DNA of 64,000 nt from Anaerolineales bacterium (GTDB taxonomy: Bacteria > Chloroflexota > Anaerolineae > Anaerolineales > E44-bin32), in the NCBI GenBank assembly GCA_016927115.1, contig JAFGNH010000126.1, positions 46,541 through 110,540 of the forward strand, in the 5' to 3' direction. The translations under genes were made by a program, and so were the position numbers. Below, piece by piece: positions 33,668-43,177 of the stretch. Numbering within the stretch: position 1 is the stretch's first letter; each line of letters opens with the position of its first letter. The notes under the pieces are model-generated. The model did no database searches. It saw only the letters and a program-made list of their open reading frames with translations, and was not told the origin of the DNA.

Positions 33668-34311
33668 CAACGCTCCTCTGTTTCTGGAAGTGGTGAGGGA
33701 TCTACCGGATGGGAAAAGATAAGGCGGAGCAGCATGTAGAGTCCGACAGCAAAGAGGATAAACGCGCTGGTGCCAAAGCTGAGTGGATAGCCGTGATGTA
33801 CTGCAGAATAGTTCCGGTACAGGTATTCACCAATCAGAGGGGCTGCTGCCACCATGACTCCGTAGAGGTAGAATCGCGGCTGCTGAAGGAAGGCGGCTGC
33901 CAGGCTGAAACCGAGCAGCAGCAGCGCTGCAAAGCGGGAAGGGATTACCCATTCAGCCAACCCTTCGAACCCGAAGAAGGTGGAAATACCGAGGATCAGA
34001 GCTGCAAGATTGAAACCCAGCATAACGCGGGAGAATCCGAGCAAACGGTTTTTACGGTATTGGCCGAAGCGGACAGACCCTGTGCGCGGTAGGATAACTC
34101 TGGTACGGATAAATCTGACTGCCAGGGCAACTACTGCCCACAGTGGGAGGAAAATAAACGAAGACCAGAAATCACCCAGATCCTCGCTGAGCAGCGGTGC
34201 CAGAGCAAACATCAGGAGGAATGCTGCGAGGGAGATCTCAATAAGCCCGTCCTGAAAGGTTGACTGGTAAATTTTTTTCTCAACATCCCTGAGACTGATT
34301 TGGTTTGACAT
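33667..34311 (-). CDS. Six-helix membrane protein paired with winged-helix regulator (1)
   Basis: 214 aa, about six membrane segments (for example GLIEISLAAFLLMFALAPLL and ILFAVGLYMLLRLIF). It starts SNQISLRDVEKKIYQSTFQDGL; the QDGL segment before the first helix is shared with the paralogue at 35.1 kb. SD GGGAGGT. Function unknown; translational coupling suggests that it works with, or is sensed through, the regulator. Confidence 0.82.
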   Translation of the reverse strand: MSNQISLRDVEKKIYQSTFQDGLIEISLAAFLLMFALAPLLSEDLGDFWSSFIFLPLWAVVALAVRFIRTRVILPRTGSVRFGQYRKNRLLGFSRVMLGFNLAALILGISTFFGFEGLAEWVIPSRFAALLLLGFSLAAAFLQQPRFYLYGVMVAAAPLIGEYLYRNYSAVHHGYPLSFGTSAFILFAVGLYMLLRLIFSHPVDPSPLPETEER

Positions 34312-34327
34312 AGCTACCTCCCTATAT

Positions 34328-34352
34328 TGCTTTGATAGTACAGAGTACTTTG
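34328..34352. promoter_or_regulatory. Operator candidate of regulator/membrane-protein operon 1
   Basis: CAGAGTACTTTG (34341-34352) is a near-palindrome of the form CAAAG-YR-CTTTG; a half-site TGCTTTG lies 18 bp away. Both are between promoter and start codon, as in the paralogous operon. Confidence 0.5.
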
Positions 34353-34371
34353 AAAAAAAGAGTATATATGA

Positions 34372-34400
34372 ATTATTACATTGATAATGCCGGTTGTCAA
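34372..34400 (-). promoter_or_regulatory. Promoter of regulator/membrane-protein operon 1
   Basis: On the - strand, TTGACA, 17 bp, AATAAT. The sequence TTGACAACCGG is identical in the promoter of operon 2. Confidence 0.7.
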
Positions 34401-34806
34401 TCCCTGTTATTCATCTGCAAATAGCTGGCAGGGAGGAGAGGGGTGTTCCAGGAAACGCTGTCTGACAAAGGATTAAATTGGTTAAGGCTCAAGCTTGAAA
34501 ATGGATTTACATCACCGGATCCGGATCCATGATCCAGTAGGCCGGCCTTAAAGTCCGGATACCTGTATCAGGTGGTTCTGAACGCGCAGTCCTGCATTCA
34601 AAAAAACAAAAAAGTGAATAATCTTCTGCGTAAGGATAGTATGGTGATAATGAGACACCGCTGAATGGTATTAATCTGGCAGGGGGCGGCCACAAAAAGG
34701 ATGTGAAGGCAAAACATTCCAGGCAGCGAATACCACGGGTTGTTCAGCTGGAAGAAACCTCATCATTTCCATACTCTGCTGTTGTTCCCGGTAAGGAGCC
34801 GGGTCA
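34401..34806. other. Spacer between the two - strand operons
   Basis: About 400 nt with no supported gene. A TGTCTGACAA element (34459-34468) resembling the ade operator occurs about 60 bp upstream of promoter 1. A run of overlapping GGATCC/CCGGATCC palindromes lies near 34515-34535. No clear terminator for operon 2 was found. Confidence 0.35.
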
Positions 34807-35127
34807 TTATTTCTGCAGGATCGTACGCATCTGTTCCCTGTATTTCTGAAGAGCCTGTTTTCCGCTCCCGGTGATCTGCAGGGTTGTACGTGTTTTTCGC
34901 TGGACAATGCTTTTGCTGATCCTTAAATATCCTGCTTCTTCAAGTTTACGCAAATGAACTGAGAGATTTCCCCAGGTGAGCTCAGTCAAGTTCATCAGAT
35001 AGATAAAATCCATCTCTTCAACAACTTCCAGATAGGAAAGGATGATCAGGCGGGCCGGTGAGTGGATGATCCGGTCGATATCATCGATGGAGGGGAGGGC
35101 GACCTTTCGATCCTCAGGAGACGACAT
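34807..35127 (-). CDS. Small winged-helix transcriptional regulator (2)
   Basis: 106 aa from the ATG at 35127 (SD AGGAGAA on the - strand); the longer track ORF has no SD. It is a paralogue of regulator 1 with the same landmarks: IIHSPARLIILSYLEVV, TWGNLSVHLRKLEEAGYLRI and QRKTRTTLQITGSGKQAL. It overlaps the end of the membrane-protein gene by 14 bp. Together the two copies show duplication of a whole two-gene operon. Confidence 0.88.
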   Translation of the reverse strand: MSSPEDRKVALPSIDDIDRIIHSPARLIILSYLEVVEEMDFIYLMNLTELTWGNLSVHLRKLEEAGYLRISKSIVQRKTRTTLQITGSGKQALQKYREQMRTILQK

Positions 35128-35725
35128 GATGGTTCTCCTGGAATGGATCGTTGATATCCTGGACAGGGTACCTGCGCAGGAAACGGATGAAGAAGAAAGT
35201 GGCAATCACCAGTGTCAGAATGCCGGAGGCAAGATACATTGTTCCACCGAGCTGTATATCGGCAAATTCGTTTAATCCGACCGCACATCCGATCAGAAGG
35301 GCATACAAGAAAAGGCGTTTGAAATCAAGGAACCAGGCCACAAGGAGAAGCGTGGCGGTGATTCCGGCAGTAAGGAGTGGTGCGATCAAGGCTCGTGAGG
35401 GTGGGTGTCCTGTAAGAACCGAAATAAACAGCACCAGGGTCAATAGTGAAACAACAGCTGCTATGCTTCTGATGGTGCGCAGTTTGCGTTTACGATCCGG
35501 GCTGAAGCGGACATAGCCGAGGCGGGGTGTGGTGATATAGCGTTTACCAAGTATCATCAACAGGGGTCCGAGCAGAATGACCAGCGCAAAGAGTGAATGA
35601 TCGGTAAGAAGGCCGAGGCCTTGCCCGATCATCATGCAGGCGAAAGCGAGATCCCACAATCCATCCTGATAGGCAAAGGAGAACGTTTTTTGTTCGGTTT
35701 TATCTATTTCCGGCAGGGGTTCCAT
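35114..35725 (-). CDS. Six-helix membrane protein paired with winged-helix regulator (2)
   Basis: 203 aa from the ATG at 35725 (SD AAGGAAAT). Six hydrophobic segments, preceded by TFSFAYQDGLWDLAFACMM, which aligns with the QDGL region of the copy at 33.7 kb, and RLGYVRFSPDRKRKLR after helix 2 (compare GSVRFGQYRKNRLL). Distant paralogue; function unknown. Confidence 0.82.
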   Translation of the reverse strand: MEPLPEIDKTEQKTFSFAYQDGLWDLAFACMMIGQGLGLLTDHSLFALVILLGPLLMILGKRYITTPRLGYVRFSPDRKRKLRTIRSIAAVVSLLTLVLFISVLTGHPPSRALIAPLLTAGITATLLLVAWFLDFKRLFLYALLIGCAVGLNEFADIQLGGTMYLASGILTLVIATFFFIRFLRRYPVQDINDPFQENHHVVS

Positions 35726-35740
35726 GATATTTCCTTTCTG

Positions 35741-35769
35741 TAAAGCACTTTGTATCATAAAGCGCTTTG
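35741..35769. promoter_or_regulatory. Operator candidates of operon 2: two CAAAG-YR-CTTTG palindromes
   Basis: TAAAGCACTTTG (35741-35752) and TAAAGCGCTTTG (35758-35769), 17 bp apart. The second abuts the -10 box, so a bound regulator would block transcription. The same motif occurs before operon 1. Confidence 0.6.
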
Positions 35770-35798
35770 ATAATACAAGAGTTAGCTCCGGTTGTCAA
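35770..35798 (-). promoter_or_regulatory. Promoter of regulator/membrane-protein operon 2
   Basis: On the - strand, consensus TTGACA, exactly 17 bp, TATTAT. Confidence 0.75.
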
Positions 35799-36041
35799 GT
35801 CCCTGCTGCCTGCAAAGCCAGGCAGCCCATCACAGGAACTGCCGGGAAGGGGGGAATCTAACTTGCCTGTTGAGATGTTTTATGGTTCAGTAATACCGCT
35901 TTTTATTCCTGCGTGATAGAGTCCTTTCAATTCGTTGGTTTTCACTGGCTCTGCTGCAGCGTGAGTAGACACTGGTTCATCACTCAGTGAACCAGATTTG
36001 CGGTAAGCATCCACCGCAGATAGTACTGCCAGGAGGGACAT
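35799..36041 (+). other. Intergenic region before the 140-aa hypothetical gene
   Basis: Contains hairpin GCTGCCTG/CAGGCAGC near 35810, CTGGTTCA-tcactcag-TGAACCAG (35972-35995) and GCGGT/ACCGC close to the start codon. The last two could fold in a leader. No gene is seen. Confidence 0.35.
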
Positions 36042-36464
36042 GTGCAAGATTATTACTCACAGGAGGAACTGAAAAAGCTCCATTGGAAGGAGCGCTGGGA
36101 GTATGAAGCCCGCCTTGAACGTGAACGTTTAGGGTCCCTCACCGAGGAAGAACTGCTGGAGATGGTGCAGACAGGTGCGACAGGCCTGTATTACCAGTTG
36201 TGGGATGTGTTGTCAGAAAAGGGAAGCCTGGAAAAAGCAGCCCAAGTCCTGTGGGAATTCCTGCACCGGCATCCTGGCAAGGCTAATATGCTCCATCGGT
36301 ATCACTGTTCGGCAGCACTGTTTGCCATCCTCGGTATGCCTGATCCGGATTGTAAAAACGAGCTGCGTAAAAAAGTCCAGTGGGACCTGGAGGGTGAGGA
36401 AGAAAGACAGTCAGCACTGACTGATCTACAAAGAATAATTGCGGAAAAAACGGAAAATCTTTGA
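36042..36464 (+). CDS. Hypothetical protein, 140 aa
   Basis: No family recognised. The GTG start at 36042 has a perfect SD (AGGAGG, 5 nt spacing); an ATG two bases earlier is out of frame. The protein is highly charged and predicted mostly helical, with HWKERWEYEARLERERLG near the N-terminus and helical pairs around LEKAAQVLWEFLHRHPGKAN that could be TPR-like. No signal or membrane segment. The next gene is 102 nt downstream. Confidence 0.65.
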   Translation: MQDYYSQEELKKLHWKERWEYEARLERERLGSLTEEELLEMVQTGATGLYYQLWDVLSEKGSLEKAAQVLWEFLHRHPGKANMLHRYHCSAALFAILGMPDPDCKNELRKKVQWDLEGEEERQSALTDLQRIIAEKTENL

Positions 36465-36566
36465 TCATCTGGCAAATACTTCCCACATCGGACCCTGCAA
36501 TACTTCCGGAGCGTATGAGTAATAAAAAAACATTCTTGATGATACTGTGAAGACAAAGGAGGAACT

Positions 36567-37022
36567 ATGACAGATTACAATCAGAAAGCACTGGCCCTTT
36601 TTTCAGAGGGATATAATTGTGCACAATCGGTTCTGGGGGCATTTGCCGGGGATATCGGAATTCCATTGCGAACAGCACTTCGCCTGACATCTGGTTTTGG
36701 TGGGGGAATAAGCCGCCAGGGCGAGGTCTGTGGTGCTGTTTCCGGTGCGGTGATGGTTCTGGGCTTTGCCCTGGGCAGCAGTGATCCGGAAGATCAGGAA
36801 GCAAATGAACATACCTATGCTTTGGTCCAGCAGTTCCTGCGGACCTTCAGTGAAAAACATACGCATGTTCGCTGCTGTGACTTGTTGGGAAGCCCGATCG
36901 ACAGTCCAGAAAAACTCCAGAAGGTAAGAGATCAGGATCTGTTTCACACTATTTGCCCACATCTGGTGGGAGATGCAGCGGCGATTGCAGGAGTAATCCT
37001 GGCAGAGGAGAACTTCAGCTGA
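36567..37022 (+). CDS. C_GCAxxG_C_C family redox-type protein
   Basis: 151 aa. The family's spaced cysteines are visible: GYNCAQSVL, EVCGAVSGAVMVLG, RCCDLLG and ICPHLVGDAA. Members are small cysteine-rich proteins, thought to be redox or metal related, often found in anaerobes. Perfect SD AAGGAGG. It lies between a hypothetical gene and the hydantoinase; whether it serves the Mo enzymes downstream is unknown. Confidence 0.88.
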   Translation: MTDYNQKALALFSEGYNCAQSVLGAFAGDIGIPLRTALRLTSGFGGGISRQGEVCGAVSGAVMVLGFALGSSDPEDQEANEHTYALVQQFLRTFSEKHTHVRCCDLLGSPIDSPEKLQKVRDQDLFHTICPHLVGDAAAIAGVILAEENFS

Positions 37023-37169
37023 ATTTTTACAGAATGGGTATCCATTTAAAGTCTGCATGTTTCCATCAGTGATTTTCAGGTTCGGATACAGGCAGACGTG
37101 TTATGATTTAACTATACCAGGGCTTTAACTGATTTCTTTTCAAACCCAAGATCCGAAAGGAACTCATCG

Positions 37170-38588
37170 ATGAAGAAACTCCTCATAAAGAATGGTACTC
37201 TGATCACGGCCAGCGAGACAATTAAAAGTGATCTGTTGATTGAAGGCGAAAAGATTTCAGCCATTGGAGACCTTCACGTTCCTGATACAGGGGTGATTGA
37301 TGCAAGCGGAAAACTGATAATGCCTGGAGGGTTGGATCCGCATGTACATCTGGACCTGCCGATGTTCGGGACAGTTTCCTCTGATGATCACTATACTGGC
37401 GGAAAAGCGGCTGCCTTTGGCGGAACCACGACGGTGCTCGATTTTATTGCACAGCCTGATACCGGCTCCTTTCAGATCAGCATCGAAGAGTGGATGCAGA
37501 AGGCTGAAAAGGCTTCAATAGATTACGGGTTCCATATGAATGTAACCCGGATGGATGAAAATGTGTTGAAGGAAATTCCTTCACTGGTAGATCAAGGTAT
37601 CACAACACTGAAAATGTTTACCGCCTACAACGGACGTCTGCGTCTTGATGATGGCAACATATTCCGGGTCATGCGTGCGGCTGCTGAGTTTGGGATGCTG
37701 CCCATGGTGCACTGTGAAAATGGCGATGTGATTGATATTCTGGTTGAAGAAGCGCTGCAAGCAGGGCATACAACGCCTGTATGGCATGCGCGCACACGGC
37801 CCGCATGGGGTGCCGGGGACGCAGTCCTGCGCACAGCCATGCTGGCCAAACAGGCCGATGCGCCGGTATATATCGTCCACCTCAATACCCGTGTAGGCCT
37901 CGACCAGGTGCGATATGCGCGTGAGAACGGGGTTAAGCTGATGGCAGAAACCTGCCCGCCGTACCTGTTTTTTACTGAGGAACATCTGGAGCGCCCTGAT
38001 GGTGCGAAATGGATTTGTTCCCCGCCGATGCGATCGGAAGAAGATAACCGTGCACTCTGGACCGGGCTGGAGGATGGCAGCATACAGACAATGGGTACGG
38101 ATCATTGCCCATTCTTTTTTGATGGTACAACCCCCATCGAATATGAGGGCGAAAAGATTGCTATCCCTGGTAAAGAACTGGGGAAGGGTGATTTTACGAA
38201 AATTCCAAACGGCACACCCGGGATTGGTGACCGGATGCCGGTGCTCTGGACCAGCGGGGTGGTATCCGGCAGGATAACACCGAATGAGTTTGTTGCCCTG
38301 ACATCCACCAATGCCGCCCGGATATTCGGGTTGTACCCTCGCAAGGGCAGCCTGATGCCTGGTGCCGATGCCGATATTGTGGTCTGGGATCCAAACAAGA
38401 AGGTGGATTATGGTGTTGCTGTTGCACAGCATAGGACAGATTACAACCTTTACGAAGGGATGAAGCTGCAGGGATTTCCGGAGCTTGTATTCCTGCGGGG
38501 TAAGTTGATTGTGGAAAAGCAGCAGTGGTTTGGCAAACGCGGCATGGGGCAGTACCAAAAACGGGCTCCCCGAGCTGCGATCCTGTAG
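37170..38588 (+). CDS. hydA: Dihydropyrimidinase / hydantoinase (HyuA-like)
   Basis: 472 aa cyclic amidohydrolase that opens dihydropyrimidine or hydantoin rings to carbamoyl amino acids. Metal motifs: GGLDPHVHLDLPM, the carbamylated-lysine region TTLKMFTAYNG, MVHCENGD, YIVHLNT and TMGTDHCPF. SD GAAAGGAAC. In the E. coli-type urate and hydantoin locus, hyuA stands beside ygeW, ssnA and xdhD; here the same functions are spread over 30 kb. Its ureido product would suit the two carbamoyltransferases. Confidence 0.94.
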   Translation: MKKLLIKNGTLITASETIKSDLLIEGEKISAIGDLHVPDTGVIDASGKLIMPGGLDPHVHLDLPMFGTVSSDDHYTGGKAAAFGGTTTVLDFIAQPDTGSFQISIEEWMQKAEKASIDYGFHMNVTRMDENVLKEIPSLVDQGITTLKMFTAYNGRLRLDDGNIFRVMRAAAEFGMLPMVHCENGDVIDILVEEALQAGHTTPVWHARTRPAWGAGDAVLRTAMLAKQADAPVYIVHLNTRVGLDQVRYARENGVKLMAETCPPYLFFTEEHLERPDGAKWICSPPMRSEEDNRALWTGLEDGSIQTMGTDHCPFFFDGTTPIEYEGEKIAIPGKELGKGDFTKIPNGTPGIGDRMPVLWTSGVVSGRITPNEFVALTSTNAARIFGLYPRKGSLMPGADADIVVWDPNKKVDYGVAVAQHRTDYNLYEGMKLQGFPELVFLRGKLIVEKQQWFGKRGMGQYQKRAPRAAIL

Positions 38589-38631
38589 CAGCAATCCGGG
38601 TAAACAATCCGGTGAGGCCTGGCATGGAATT

Positions 38632-38657
38632 TCTGTCAGAAAGCAGTTGTCTGACAG
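38632..38657. promoter_or_regulatory. TGTCNGACA operator pair upstream of Mo hydroxylase system 2
   Basis: TTGTCTGACAG (38647-38657) and a weaker TCTGTCAGAAA (38632-38642) form a short inverted repeat about 40 bp upstream of the -35 box. The motif matches the pair at the ade promoter. Confidence 0.55.
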
Positions 38658-38696
38658 GAATATGACAAAGGTCAGGAAAAAGAAGAGTAATATAAA

Positions 38697-38725
38697 TTGT
38701 AAGACGTCTTATGTGATGCTAGAAT
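38697..38725 (+). promoter_or_regulatory. Promoter of Mo hydroxylase system 2
   Basis: TTGTAA, exactly 17 bp, TAGAAT. The palindrome AAGACGTCTT (38701-38710) overlaps the -35 and spacer and could be another operator. Confidence 0.65.
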
Positions 38726-38731
38726 ACATAT

Positions 38732-38827
38732 ACTTCGGATCGGGTGTCGGCACAGGGGGTGGGATGCCGGCGGCGGGAATCCTCTTCCGCCGAAAAGTAC
38801 CCCCATCCCACGACCTCGGGAAAACGT
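38732..38827 (+). ncRNA. Structured GC-rich leader, candidate riboswitch or protein-binding RNA
   Basis: Between promoter and ATG the leader can form CGGCA/TGCCG (38748-38769), the stem CGGCGGgAA/TTCCGCCG (38771-38792), and a long-range pairing of the first loop with downstream sequence (GTGGGAT 38759-38765 with ATCCCAC 38805-38811, or GGGGGT with ACCCCC). This is a pseudoknot-like layout that ends next to a poor SD. It precedes a Mo-enzyme operon. I could not match it to the Moco or xanthine riboswitch consensus. Confidence 0.5.
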
Positions 38828-39730
38828 ATGAGCCATTGGAATCATTATTTACAACCCGCAACTATCCAGGAAGCACTCATGATGCTGGAACAGGCAAATG
38901 GGCCAGCTCGAATCATCGGAGGGGGAACCGATCTGCTGCTTGACATGCAGCAGGGTCGTGCTCCAGCAGTCGATACTCTGGTGGATGTGACCGGCATCGA
39001 CGAAATGAAAGAGATTCGTTTTGAGGATGGAACCATTTTCCTCGGAGCGGGTGTTATCCATCGCCGTATAGTCGAGGATTCTCGGCTGCAGAACTCAGCT
39101 CAATGCCTCACCGAGGCGTGCGGGCTGATCGGAGGGCCGCAGGTGCGTAACGTTGCCACGATCGGTGGAAATGTTTCCCACGCTCTGCCCGCTGGAGACG
39201 GCACGATCGCTCTTGTGACCCTTGATGCGCAAGCGCTGCTTGCATCGGCCGGGGAACGAACCTGGAAGCCTATCCGTGAACTCTATGCCGGACCTGGGAA
39301 ACCCAGCTTTGATCCCGGAAAATCTGTTGTAGCAGGGTTCAAATTCAAGCAGAGTCAGCCAGGTGAAGGCAGCGCGTTTCGCAGAATCATGCGCCCTCAG
39401 GGTGTGGCGATCGCGATTCTGAACATGGGTGTTTGGGTTCGGGTTGGAGAAGGGGAGAAGATAGAAAAAATCCGCATCGGGATCGGCCCTGCTGGTCCAC
39501 GCCCGGTCAGGGCAGAAAAAACCGAATCAATGCTTGATGGCCGTGTCTGGGATGAACAGGCTCTGAAGGATGCTCATGTATCCCTGCTTGAGGAAGCTTC
39601 TCTGCGAACCAGTAAACACCGGGCAACGCAGGAGTATCGCCGCCATCTGGTTGGCGTATTACTGAAGCGAACGGTGTCCGAAGCTGTTCGCCGCGCTGTG
39701 CAATCCAGCCATTCTGAGCTGGTTAATTGA
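38828..39730 (+). CDS. Mo hydroxylase FAD subunit, system 2
   Basis: 300 aa from the ATG at 38828; the track start at 38744 lies inside the folded leader and adds a sequence without family features. FAD motifs RIIGGGTDLLLDMQQG and TIGGNVSHALPAGDG are intact, as is the C-terminal TQEYRRHLVGVLLKR. Start SD is weak (CGGGAAAAC). The next gene, a fused Fe-S/Mo protein, begins 36 nt downstream. Confidence 0.92.
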   Translation: MSHWNHYLQPATIQEALMMLEQANGPARIIGGGTDLLLDMQQGRAPAVDTLVDVTGIDEMKEIRFEDGTIFLGAGVIHRRIVEDSRLQNSAQCLTEACGLIGGPQVRNVATIGGNVSHALPAGDGTIALVTLDAQALLASAGERTWKPIRELYAGPGKPSFDPGKSVVAGFKFKQSQPGEGSAFRRIMRPQGVAIAILNMGVWVRVGEGEKIEKIRIGIGPAGPRPVRAEKTESMLDGRVWDEQALKDAHVSLLEEASLRTSKHRATQEYRRHLVGVLLKRTVSEAVRRAVQSSHSELVN

Positions 39731-39766
39731 AGTATCCGACCAATGGTATTTAAAGGAAGAGGAACG

Positions 39767-42538
39767 ATGAAATTCTGGGTAAATGGTAAAGAGGTATCGG
39801 TCGAAATTGAACCGGGAGAGATGCTGGCCAATGTGCTGCGCGAGCGACTTGGATTAACCGGCACAAAAATAGCCTGTGGTGAAGCGGAATGCGGTGCCTG
39901 TACAGTCATTCTTGATGGTGAGCCGGTACTTTCATGCAGTTATCCTGCTGAAAAGGCAGAAGGAAAGCATGTCACTACAATCGAAGGTCTTGCAGGCGAG
40001 GGAGAGCTGCATCCGCTGCAGGAAGCGTTCATAAAATTTGGCGCGGTGCAGTGTGGTTTCTGCATCCCCGGACAGATTATGACAGCCGCAGCGCTGCTGG
40101 AAAAGAATCCAGAACCAGACAGTGACGAGATTCGTTATGCGTTGAAAGATACACTCTGCCGATGTGCCGGGTATCCGGCCATTGAGCGGGCTGTTTTAGC
40201 AGCGGCTGAAACGATGCGGACACACGAGCCGGTTGCTGACCCGATTCCGCTTGTCGTTTCATCTAACACCAGGGTGGTCGGCCAGATGGTCAATCGCCCG
40301 GATTCAGAAGGTAAAGTTACGGGCGAAGCGGTCTACACTGACGATCTGCAATTCCCCGGGATGCTTCACGGCCGGGTCAAAAGGGCAGGTGTTGCAAGCG
40401 CTATCCTGAAACAGCTGGATATTTCTGCTGCAAAGGCGCTTCCGGGTGTACAGGCTGTGTTGACAGCTGAGGATGTGCCAGGTGAACGAAACCATGGTGT
40501 GGTGAAAAAAGACTGGCCTGTGATGGTCGGTGTGGGTGAGCAGGTGCGTACAGTCGGTGATGCGGTTGCTGTTGTGGCTGCAGATACCCGTGCCATTGCC
40601 AGTGCTGCGCTGGATCTTATCGAAACTGAGTATGATCTGCTTCCGATTGTTTCAGATCCGCGCGAAGGGATCAAACCAGAGAGCCAGAAGGTGCATGAAG
40701 AAGGCAACCTGTTGAAACACATCAAGGTGCGCAAAGGAAATCTGGAGAACGGCCTGGATCAGTCAGCATGTGTACTTGAAGATAACTTCTATGTGGCCGC
40801 CACGGATCATGCCTTTATGGAAACGGAGTGCTCCATTTCCCGGCTGACCGATGAGGGACGGCTGGAAGTGTATGTCGGCTCTCAGATTCCTTACGGCGAC
40901 CGGGAAGATCTGGTTCGATGCCTTGATCTGCCGGTAGAAAAGGTTCGTGTGATTGGGCAGTTGATTGGAGGCGGCTTTGGTGGCAAGGAAGATATCGCCG
41001 GCCAGATCCATGCTGCCTTGTTGACTCTGGCAACAGGCCGGCCGGTGAAAATCCTGTATGATCGACACGAAAGTCTGATCGCACATCCGAAGCGGCATAA
41101 AACGTATCTTAATGTCCAACTGGGGGCTGATAAAGAAGGCAACCTGGTTGCAGCAAAAACCGAGCTGTTTGGCGATACCGGGGCATACGCTTCTCTGGGT
41201 GAAAAGGTGATGGGTCGGGCCACCACTCATTCCACCGGACCATACATCATCCCCAACGTGTGGGCAGATTGCTTCGCAGTGTACACCAACAACCCTCCGG
41301 CAGGCGCGTTTCGCGGTTTCGGGGTGTATCAGTCGATGTTCGCGATTGAATCCATGATGGATATGCTCGCTGAGAAACTGGATATGGATCCCATAAAGCT
41401 GCGCCGCAAGAATGCACTGCGGGTTGGTGCAGCTACCAGCACCGGGCAGGAGCTGAGAGAAAGTGTTGGATTGGTGAAATGCATCGATGAGGTGGAAACG
41501 AAACTGAAGGAACTGACCGAGGGCAAAGATCCCTGGCAGCCGATTGAGGTGGAAGGGGCTCCTCACCTGCGCCGGGTCTGGGGTTTTGCAGTGGCATTCA
41601 AAAACACCGGACTGGGAGAAGGCGCCCCGGACAAGGCTGGAGCAGAAGTGGAACTGTATCCGGATGGAACAGTTGAAGCACGCACATCTTCCGCTGAGCT
41701 CGGACAGGGTTTGGTCACTGTCTTGCAGATGACAGCGGCCGAGGAACTCGGTATGCCGGTGGAGCAGGTTCGTGTGCTGCTCTCCGATACTGATTTAACC
41801 CCGGATGGCGGCCCGACAACAGCTTCTCGACAGAGTTTTATTTCTGGTAATGCAGTGCGTAAAGCCGCCCAGTCTTTGCGGGATGCCATGAAGAGCTCCC
41901 TGGCAGAGCATTTTGACTGTGACCCGGAAAGTATCCATTTTGTGGAAGGCCTGGCCCAGGTGGGTGATCGAACGGTCACAATGGGTGAGGTTGTCGAAAT
42001 TATGAAGGCCGAAGGCCATGAACCGAAAGCCGAAGTGGAATACTGGGCACCAAAAACCGTTCCATTGGGAGAAACCGGCGACCAGCATTTTGCCTACTCC
42101 TTCGCCGCTCAGGCGGTTGAAATTGAGCTGGACATGGATACAGGCGAAGTGCGCGTGCTGCGTGTGATTTCGGCCACCGATGTCGGTAAAGCGCTCAATC
42201 CACTGGGCCTTGAAGGACAGATGGAGGGGGGCATTTTGATGGGGATCGGCCATACACTCACGGAAGAGTTTATCGTTGAAGATGGGCAGGTATTCAGTGA
42301 TGCGATGGCCCGCTACCGCATTCCTTCCATCAGTCTCACTCCTGAAATTTACCCGATTGTGGTGGAGGACCCTGTGGCTGAAGGCCCCTATGGTGGGAAG
42401 GGTGTCGGAGAGATTGTGATTATTCCTACACCACCGGCGATAGCCAATGCTGTATACAGGGCGTGTGGTGTGCGGCCCAAATGGATCCCGATAGATCAGG
42501 ATTGGCTGGCTCGCCAGATACAGGAGAAAGAAGACTGA
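39767..42538 (+). CDS. Fused 2Fe-2S / molybdopterin subunit (XdhD-like), system 2
   Basis: 923 aa from the ATG at 39767 (SD AGAGGAAC). Residues 1-155 are a 2Fe-2S domain with all eight cysteines ([11 protein letters not shown]...[18 protein letters not shown]). A short linker leads to the Mo domain: [36 protein letters not shown] and the catalytic Glu in [10 protein letters not shown]. This small-plus-large fusion is also found in E. coli XdhD. It sits with hydantoinase and SsnA homologues, so it is the best XdhD counterpart here; a urate- or purine-linked substrate is inferred. Confidence 0.93.
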   Translation: MKFWVNGKEVSVEIEPGEMLANVLRERLGLTGTKIACGEAECGACTVILDGEPVLSCSYPAEKAEGKHVTTIEGLAGEGELHPLQEAFIKFGAVQCGFCIPGQIMTAAALLEKNPEPDSDEIRYALKDTLCRCAGYPAIERAVLAAAETMRTHEPVADPIPLVVSSNTRVVGQMVNRPDSEGKVTGEAVYTDDLQFPGMLHGRVKRAGVASAILKQLDISAAKALPGVQAVLTAEDVPGERNHGVVKKDWPVMVGVGEQVRTVGDAVAVVAADTRAIASAALDLIETEYDLLPIVSDPREGIKPESQKVHEEGNLLKHIKVRKGNLENGLDQSACVLEDNFYVAATDHAFMETECSISRLTDEGRLEVYVGSQIPYGDREDLVRCLDLPVEKVRVIGQLIGGGFGGKEDIAGQIHAALLTLATGRPVKILYDRHESLIAHPKRHKTYLNVQLGADKEGNLVAAKTELFGDTGAYASLGEKVMGRATTHSTGPYIIPNVWADCFAVYTNNPPAGAFRGFGVYQSMFAIESMMDMLAEKLDMDPIKLRRKNALRVGAATSTGQELRESVGLVKCIDEVETKLKELTEGKDPWQPIEVEGAPHLRRVWGFAVAFKNTGLGEGAPDKAGAEVELYPDGTVEARTSSAELGQGLVTVLQMTAAEELGMPVEQVRVLLSDTDLTPDGGPTTASRQSFISGNAVRKAAQSLRDAMKSSLAEHFDCDPESIHFVEGLAQVGDRTVTMGEVVEIMKAEGHEPKAEVEYWAPKTVPLGETGDQHFAYSFAAQAVEIELDMDTGEVRVLRVISATDVGKALNPLGLEGQMEGGILMGIGHTLTEEFIVEDGQVFSDAMARYRIPSISLTPEIYPIVVEDPVAEGPYGGKGVGEIVIIPTPPAIANAVYRACGVRPKWIPIDQDWLARQIQEKED

Positions 42539-42540
42539 GG

Positions 42541-43164
42541 ATGAATCCACCTCGCTGGTTGAAGTGGGCACGCGAAATCCAGGCTGTCGCGCAAACGGCA
42601 GCCCATTATGCTCATGATTCGTATGACCGTGCGCGAGCAGAACAGTTGTTGGAGCTGGCTGCAGAAATGATCTCTACAGCAACTAATGAACCGTCTGCGG
42701 CTGTACAGTCAGCATTAACCGCCCAGGGTGGGTATATCACACCCAAGGTGGATGTGCGTGCGGCTGTTTTTAACCAGGACAGCCTGCTGCTGGTCAAGGA
42801 GAGAGCAGACGGCGGCTGGACGTTTCCGGGTGGATGGGCTGATGTTGGTGAAACCCCTCGCCAGGCAGTGGAACGGGAAACCTACGAAGAAAGCGGTTTC
42901 AAGGTCAGAGCAAAGTGCCTGATCGGGGTTTATGATGCGAATAGAATTGAGGATCAGCTAACCCTGTTTCATGCCTACAAGCTGATCTTTTTATGTGAGA
43001 TAGTGGGTGGGGAGGCCAGGGTCAGCAATGAAACAAGTGGGGTTGAGTTTTTTGCATTGGACAAGCTGCCACTGCTGCTTTCCGCCAACCGCACACAACC
43101 CCGCCACATTGAAGATGCAGTGCAGGCATATCAAAATCCACAGAAAACGGCTGTTTTCGATTGA
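42541..43164 (+). CDS. Nudix hydrolase
   Basis: 207 aa from the ATG at 42541, two bases after the previous stop. N-terminal helical domain of about 60 residues (as in the Nudix_N subgroup), then a complete Nudix box GGWADVGETPRQAVERETYEESG (conserved G, E, RE, EE and G all present). Members cleave nucleoside diphosphate derivatives such as ADP-ribose. Placement between a Mo hydroxylase and an aminohydrolase suggests nucleotide clean-up, for example of MCD/FAD-type products or purine nucleotides; this is inference. Confidence 0.9.
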   Translation: MNPPRWLKWAREIQAVAQTAAHYAHDSYDRARAEQLLELAAEMISTATNEPSAAVQSALTAQGGYITPKVDVRAAVFNQDSLLLVKERADGGWTFPGGWADVGETPRQAVERETYEESGFKVRAKCLIGVYDANRIEDQLTLFHAYKLIFLCEIVGGEARVSNETSGVEFFALDKLPLLLSANRTQPRHIEDAVQAYQNPQKTAVFD

Positions 43165-43177
43165 GAAGGAGTGAAAG

